From an uncultured Polymorphobacter sp. (GTDB lineage Bacteria > Pseudomonadota > Alphaproteobacteria > Sphingomonadales > Sphingomonadaceae), in NCBI GenBank assembly GCA_937871645.1, contig CALMPZ010000620.1:1-9197 (forward strand): a DNA stretch of 9,197 bases, written 5' to 3'. The translations under genes and the position numbers were made by a program. Below are positions 6,426-9,197 of the stretch, piece after piece. Position 1 is the stretch's first letter. Every line of letters begins with the position of its first letter. Below the pieces are notes generated by a model that saw only the letters and a program-made list of their open reading frames with translations, was not told the DNA's origin and ran no database searches.

Positions 6426-7412
6426 ATGACATTCAAGGCACTTCTGGCGACACGGCCGGACAAGGAAATTTCAGTCAATCTGGTCGAACTCTCCGACGCT
6501 GACCTGATGCCGGGCGATGTGACGATCGACGTCGATTATTCCACCGTCAACTACAAGGATGCGCTGGCGCTGTCGGGCAAGGCCGGCATCATCCAGAAGT
6601 TTCCGCTGATCCCCGGTATCGATCTTGCCGGCACGGTCCGGCAGTCGTCGAACCCCGGCTTTGCCGTCGGGGAGCGCGTGCTGGTCAACGGCTGGGGCCT
6701 CAGCCAGACGCATCACGGCGGCTATGCCCAGCGCGCCCGTGTCGGCGGTGACTGGCTGGTCAAGGTCCCCGATACGTTTTCGACGCGCGACGCTATGGCG
6801 ATCGGCACGGCCGGCTATACCGCGATGCTGTGCGTCATGGCGCTCGAACATGGCGGCATCAACCCGTCGCGCGGCGACATCCTCGTCACCGGCGCGAACG
6901 GCGGCGTTGGCTCGATCGCCATCGCCATCCTGTCGGGGCTCGGGTACCGTGTCATTGCCTCGACCGGGCGGCCGGACGAAGCCGAATATCTGCGCGCGCT
7001 GGGCGCCGCCGAAATCATTGACCGGGGCACGCTTTCCGAACCGGGCGCGCCCATTGCGCGCGAGCGCTGGGCCGGCGTCGTCGACTCGGTCGGCAGCCAT
7101 ACGCTGGCAAATGCCATCGCCCAGACTGGGTATCTGGGTGTGGTCGCGGCTTGCGGCCTTGCGCAGGGAACGGACCTGGTGACGACGGTCCTGCCGTTCA
7201 TTCTGCGCAACGTCACGCTCGCCGGGATCGATTCGGTGAATGCGCCGCAAGCCGTCCGTGAAACCGCCTGGGGCCGGCTGGGCCGCGAACTCGATCCGGC
7301 CAAGCTGGCGCGCACGGTCACCACCATCGGGCTTGCCGACGTGCCCGGCGTCGCCGCCGGGATGTTCGAAGGCAAGGTGCAGGGCCGCACAGTGGTCGAC
7401 GTCAACGCCTGA
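6426..7412 (+). CDS. acuI: YhdH/AcuI-family NADPH-dependent acryloyl-CoA reductase
   Basis: 328 residues, the usual length of this MDR subfamily. Diagnostic segments are STVNYKDALALSGK (39-52), FPLIPGIDLAGTV (59-71), GWGLSQTHHGGYAQRARV (89-106), and VTGANGGVGSIAI (154-166) as the NADPH-binding loop. The end RTVVDVNA matches YhdH/YhfP-type proteins. Start: ATG at 6426 after AGGAGAG (6411-6417); 36 nt separate it from the upstream MDR gene. Characterised AcuI proteins reduce acryloyl-CoA to propionyl-CoA. In a cluster with a crotonase, it plausibly reduces a short or substituted 2-enoyl-CoA. The family call is firm; acryloyl-CoA as the real substrate here is not shown. Confidence 0.88.
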   Translation: MTFKALLATRPDKEISVNLVELSDADLMPGDVTIDVDYSTVNYKDALALSGKAGIIQKFPLIPGIDLAGTVRQSSNPGFAVGERVLVNGWGLSQTHHGGYAQRARVGGDWLVKVPDTFSTRDAMAIGTAGYTAMLCVMALEHGGINPSRGDILVTGANGGVGSIAIAILSGLGYRVIASTGRPDEAEYLRALGAAEIIDRGTLSEPGAPIARERWAGVVDSVGSHTLANAIAQTGYLGVVAACGLAQGTDLVTTVLPFILRNVTLAGIDSVNAPQAVRETAWGRLGRELDPAKLARTVTTIGLADVPGVAAGMFEGKVQGRTVVDVNA

Positions 7413-7431
7413 AGTTGAAAGGGACGAGGTC

Positions 7432-8205
7432 ATGGCAACATCCGGCGCGCCCCCGAGGTCAGGTGATCTGGCGCTGATCGTTGGCGGCGGGCCGGGTATC
7501 AGCGCCAGTTGCGCGCGCCTGTTCTCAGCCAACGGCATCAAGGTGGCGATTGCCGCGCGCAATCCCGACAAGCCGGTATTGCTGGCCCTCAAGGAGTCGC
7601 TCGGCGTCGCGCTTTATGGTTGCGATGCCAGCAATCCGGCGGACGTCGACGCGTTGTTTCGCAAGGTCGAAACGGACCTCGGGGCGCCGACGCTGGTGGT
7701 GCACAACATCGACGGCCGTGTTGCTGGCGTCTTCCGCAAGACCATCACTGAACTCGAGCCGGCGATGGTGCTGGGAACCATCACCAACGCCGCCTTCAGC
7801 GCGTTTCTGGTCGGCCAGCAGGCGGCGCGGGTGATGGTGCAGAACCAGCCCGATGCCAACGGCGTGCGCGGCACGTTCATCATCACCAACGCCAGCGCCG
7901 CGCTGAAGGGCTTTCCGGCCAGCAGCGCTTTCGCGATGGCGTGTCAGGCCAAGACCGGGTTGGCGCAGAGCATGGCGCGCGAATTGATGCCGCAGGGCGT
8001 GCACGTTGTGAATGTCCCGATCGATGCCGCCATCGGCTGGACGCAGGACGACGGCAGCCGCGCGCACCGGCTCGCCGGCACCACAGTCGACGACAATATG
8101 GCCGACCCGGATCGCATCGCCGAGGTCTATCTCCAGCTCCACCGGCAGCATCGTTCAACCTGGGCCTTCGAGGTCGCGCTGCGTCCCTGGGTCGAGAAAT
8201 GGTAG
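7432..8205 (+). CDS. Divergent SDR-family protein lacking catalytic Tyr and Lys
   Basis: 257 residues with an SDR-like Rossmann layout. The glycine loop IVGGGPGIS (16-24) ends in Ser24 instead of the last Gly, and HNIDG (91-95) stands in place of NNAG. The active-site helix AFAMACQAKTGLAQSMAREL aligns without gaps with AFAAAKNGLRAVAQSMAREL of the SDR at 3668-4411. This puts Phe167 at the Tyr position and Cys171 at the Lys position, and the Ser position (13 before Phe) is Ala154. The C-terminus LHRQHRSTWAFEVALRPWVEKW matches the paralogue's LHRQQRSAWTHELDLRPWREKW almost position by position. Start: ATG at 7432 with AAGGGA (7419-7424) upstream; 19 nt after acuI, so same operon. Standard SDR catalysis is unlikely; a structural partner, a binding protein or unusual chemistry are options. 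Confidence 0.85.
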   Translation: MATSGAPPRSGDLALIVGGGPGISASCARLFSANGIKVAIAARNPDKPVLLALKESLGVALYGCDASNPADVDALFRKVETDLGAPTLVVHNIDGRVAGVFRKTITELEPAMVLGTITNAAFSAFLVGQQAARVMVQNQPDANGVRGTFIITNASAALKGFPASSAFAMACQAKTGLAQSMARELMPQGVHVVNVPIDAAIGWTQDDGSRAHRLAGTTVDDNMADPDRIAEVYLQLHRQHRSTWAFEVALRPWVEKW

Positions 8206-8300
8206 CCGTTGATGGCGCACTTGACCCATGCCAACAGGCACGCGGCGGTATCCTCTGGCAATTTCTACCCGCATCCACTAGCTGGCAGTATGCAATCAGC

Positions 8301-8314
8301 ATGACATATGTCAT
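8301..8314. promoter_or_regulatory. Putative TetR operator, site B (autoregulation)
   Basis: ATGACATATGTCAT is a perfect 14-bp palindrome, extended to 16 bp by a flanking C/G pair (8300-8315). It lies 36 bp before the TetR start codon at 8351 and fits ATGAY-N4-GTCAT, as do sites A and C. This is a typical position for TetR autorepression. Confidence 0.7.
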
Positions 8315-8339
8315 GTTGTCCGATGATGCCGGTGCAGAT

Positions 8340-8344
8340 GGAGG
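8340..8344 (+). promoter_or_regulatory. Ribosome binding site of the TetR gene
   Basis: GGAGG, 6 nt before the ATG at 8351; it supports this start. Confidence 0.7.
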
Positions 8345-8350
8345 CCGCAA

Positions 8351-8944
8351 ATGGGACATTCGAAGGCTGAAAAGGCCCAAAGCCGCGAGCGCATCCTGTC
8401 CGCGGCGGCCACGAAGATCCGTGAATCCGGCCTCGACGGCATCAGTGTCGGTGAGCTGATGAAGTCGGTCAATCTGACGCATGGCGGCTTTTACGGGCAC
8501 TTTGAATCGCGCGCGCACCTGATTGCCGCGGCACTTGAACAGGCACTGGCCGATGGTGAAAAGGCGTCCGCCGCGCACGTTGCCAAGAACGGCAGTATCA
8601 CGGTCAAGTCGATCGTCAACAGCTACCTCAGCCCCGCGCATCGCGATCATCCGAGCAGCGGCTGCGCCATTCCGACGCTCGCCGGCGAAGTCGGCCGCGC
8701 CGATCCCGAAGTCCGCGCCGTGATGGCGCAGCAGTTGGTCAAATCGTTCGACGCCATGGGCGAGGCGCTGGGCGAAACCGGGCAGGATACCGAACAGTTC
8801 GCCGTATCCGCCTGGTCGATGATGGTCGGCGCCATGATGATCTCGCGCATCCTGGCGGATGATCCGCTGGCCGACCGGGTGCTGGCGCTGACGCGAAAGT
8901 CCATTCTCGAGCTTGCGGCGCTCCACGACGGGCGCAAGAACTAG
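8351..8944 (+). CDS. TetR/AcrR-family transcriptional regulator
   Basis: 197 residues, normal for TetR. The N-terminal DNA-binding domain spans about residues 11-57: RERILSAAATKIRESGLDGIS, then the helix-turn-helix VGELMKSVNLTHGGFYGHF and SRAHLIAAAL, where the HGGFYxHF recognition segment is a TetR hallmark. The C-terminal ligand/dimer domain contains HRDHPSSGCAIPTLAGEV, a motif common in one large TetR subgroup; Cys105 in it is the only cysteine of the protein. A perfect 14-bp palindrome lies just upstream, and two related sites sit before the divergent operons and before the gene at 9131. I infer a local repressor released by a pathway substrate or intermediate. It is separated from the preceding SDR by 145 bp, so it likely has its own promoter. 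Confidence 0.92.
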   Translation: MGHSKAEKAQSRERILSAAATKIRESGLDGISVGELMKSVNLTHGGFYGHFESRAHLIAAALEQALADGEKASAAHVAKNGSITVKSIVNSYLSPAHRDHPSSGCAIPTLAGEVGRADPEVRAVMAQQLVKSFDAMGEALGETGQDTEQFAVSAWSMMVGAMMISRILADDPLADRVLALTRKSILELAALHDGRKN

Positions 8945-8967
8945 ACCCCCAATTCCACGGGATCCCA

Positions 8968-8987
8968 GGGCGCGCCGGGCGCCGCCC
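8968..8987 (+). terminator. Possible weak hairpin after the TetR gene
   Basis: A GC-rich inverted repeat, GGGCG/CGCCC at 8968-8972 and 8983-8987, with an alternative inner hairpin GCGCC-G-GGCGC at 8972-8982, lies about 25 bp after the TetR stop. There is no T-run behind it, so rho-independent termination is doubtful. Confidence 0.25.
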
Positions 8988-9081
8988 CAAGCTGTTTATG
9001 GTTCGCATCATGCAGAAGCTGCCGAGCTGCGCCAGTTTTCTATCAGTTGCGCGTCTGTTCTGGAATCAGACTTGATTTAGC

Positions 9082-9095
9082 ATGATACTCGTCAT
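9082..9095. promoter_or_regulatory. Putative TetR operator, site C
   Basis: ATGATACTCGTCAT fits ATGAY-N4-GTCAT, 35 bp before the GTG at 9131. It is flanked by an 8-bp inverted repeat, ATCAGACT (9065-9072) and AGTCTGAT (9107-9114). Directly downstream, TCATACAGA (9092-9100) is also found, in matching orientation, at the leftward promoter of site A. Confidence 0.65.
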
Positions 9096-9130
9096 ACAGA
9101 ATTGCCAGTCTGATAGTGAGGAGGCGAGTC

Positions 9131-9197
9131 GTGGCAGCCGTGGAATTCCATTTCGACTATCGTAGTCCCTATTCGTATCTGGCGATGACGCAGACCG
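9131..9197 (+). CDS. 2-hydroxychromene-2-carboxylate isomerase-like protein (3' partial)
   Basis: Only the first 22 residues fit in the window: VEFHFDYRSPYSYLAM, again the FDxxSPxxY signature of the HCCA isomerase/kappa-GST family, with the catalytic-type Ser in place. The GTG start at 9131 is preceded by a strong GAGGAGG (9118-9124) with 6-nt spacing. It resembles the isomerase at 3036-3656 at its N-terminus but differs enough to be a distinct paralogue. Operator site C lies directly upstream, so it is probably in the same regulon. It may be the first gene of a further operon beyond the window. Confidence 0.8.
   Translation, partial: MAAVEFHFDYRSPYSYLAMTQT

Noticed and set aside
6471..7592. 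Minus-strand 373-residue frame
   Set aside because: Spans acuI and the next gene in antisense with no domain; produced by third-position GC bias.
7883..8926. Minus-strand 347-residue frame opposite the SDR end and the TetR gene
   Set aside because: Crosses two real genes and their operator in antisense without recognisable homology.
1..9197. CRISPR arrays, tRNA or rRNA genes
   Set aside because: I looked for regularly spaced repeats and for tRNA-like cloverleaf or rRNA segments and saw none.

Overview
The window is GC-rich, densely coded DNA that looks alphaproteobacterial. The mix of short-chain dehydrogenases, zinc-free medium-chain oxidoreductases, DsbA-fold isomerases and a crotonase fits a sphingomonad-like (Sphingomonadales) accessory catabolic or detoxification locus. 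The taxonomic guess is inference; no marker gene is present.

Layout. (1) 2-1225, plus: the 3' part of a membrane protein with an embedded lipase-like alpha/beta-hydrolase domain, unrelated to what follows. (2) 1226-1927: about 700 bp without a convincing gene. (3) 1928-2209: a truncated flavin monoamine oxidase-type gene that loses its homology after about 60 residues, close to the edge of the next block. (4) 2197-4411, minus: a three-gene operon transcribed leftward as a Tyr-less SDR, a 2-hydroxychromene-2-carboxylate isomerase-like DsbA-fold protein and a crotonase. (5) 4412-4551: a divergent control region with a 40-bp imperfect palindrome. (6) 4552-8205, plus: a four-gene run of a classical SDR, a zinc-free NADPH:quinone reductase-type MDR, a YhdH/AcuI-type acryloyl-CoA reductase, and a second SDR lacking active-site residues. 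(7) 8351-8944, plus: a TetR-family regulator. (8) 9131 to the window end: the start of a second isomerase of the DsbA/HCCA family.

The main observation is regulatory. Three inverted repeats with the same architecture (ATGAY-N4-GTCAT, 14 bp) lie in exactly the three non-coding control regions of the block: between the two divergent operons (4490-4503), upstream of the TetR gene (8301-8314) and upstream of the second isomerase (9082-9095). The simplest reading is that the TetR protein represses itself, both operons and the downstream gene, making 2197 to beyond 9197 one regulon.

Together the enzymes could transform an alpha,beta-unsaturated or ring-opened compound, partly as CoA thioesters: the crotonase would hydrate or isomerise, AcuI would reduce the enoyl-CoA, the SDRs and the other MDR would do redox steps, and the isomerases would rearrange ring-derived intermediates. 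The substrate cannot be read from the sequence. No oxygenase, CoA ligase or transporter lies inside the window. Two of the three SDRs lack the catalytic Tyr, so they may not be ordinary dehydrogenases.
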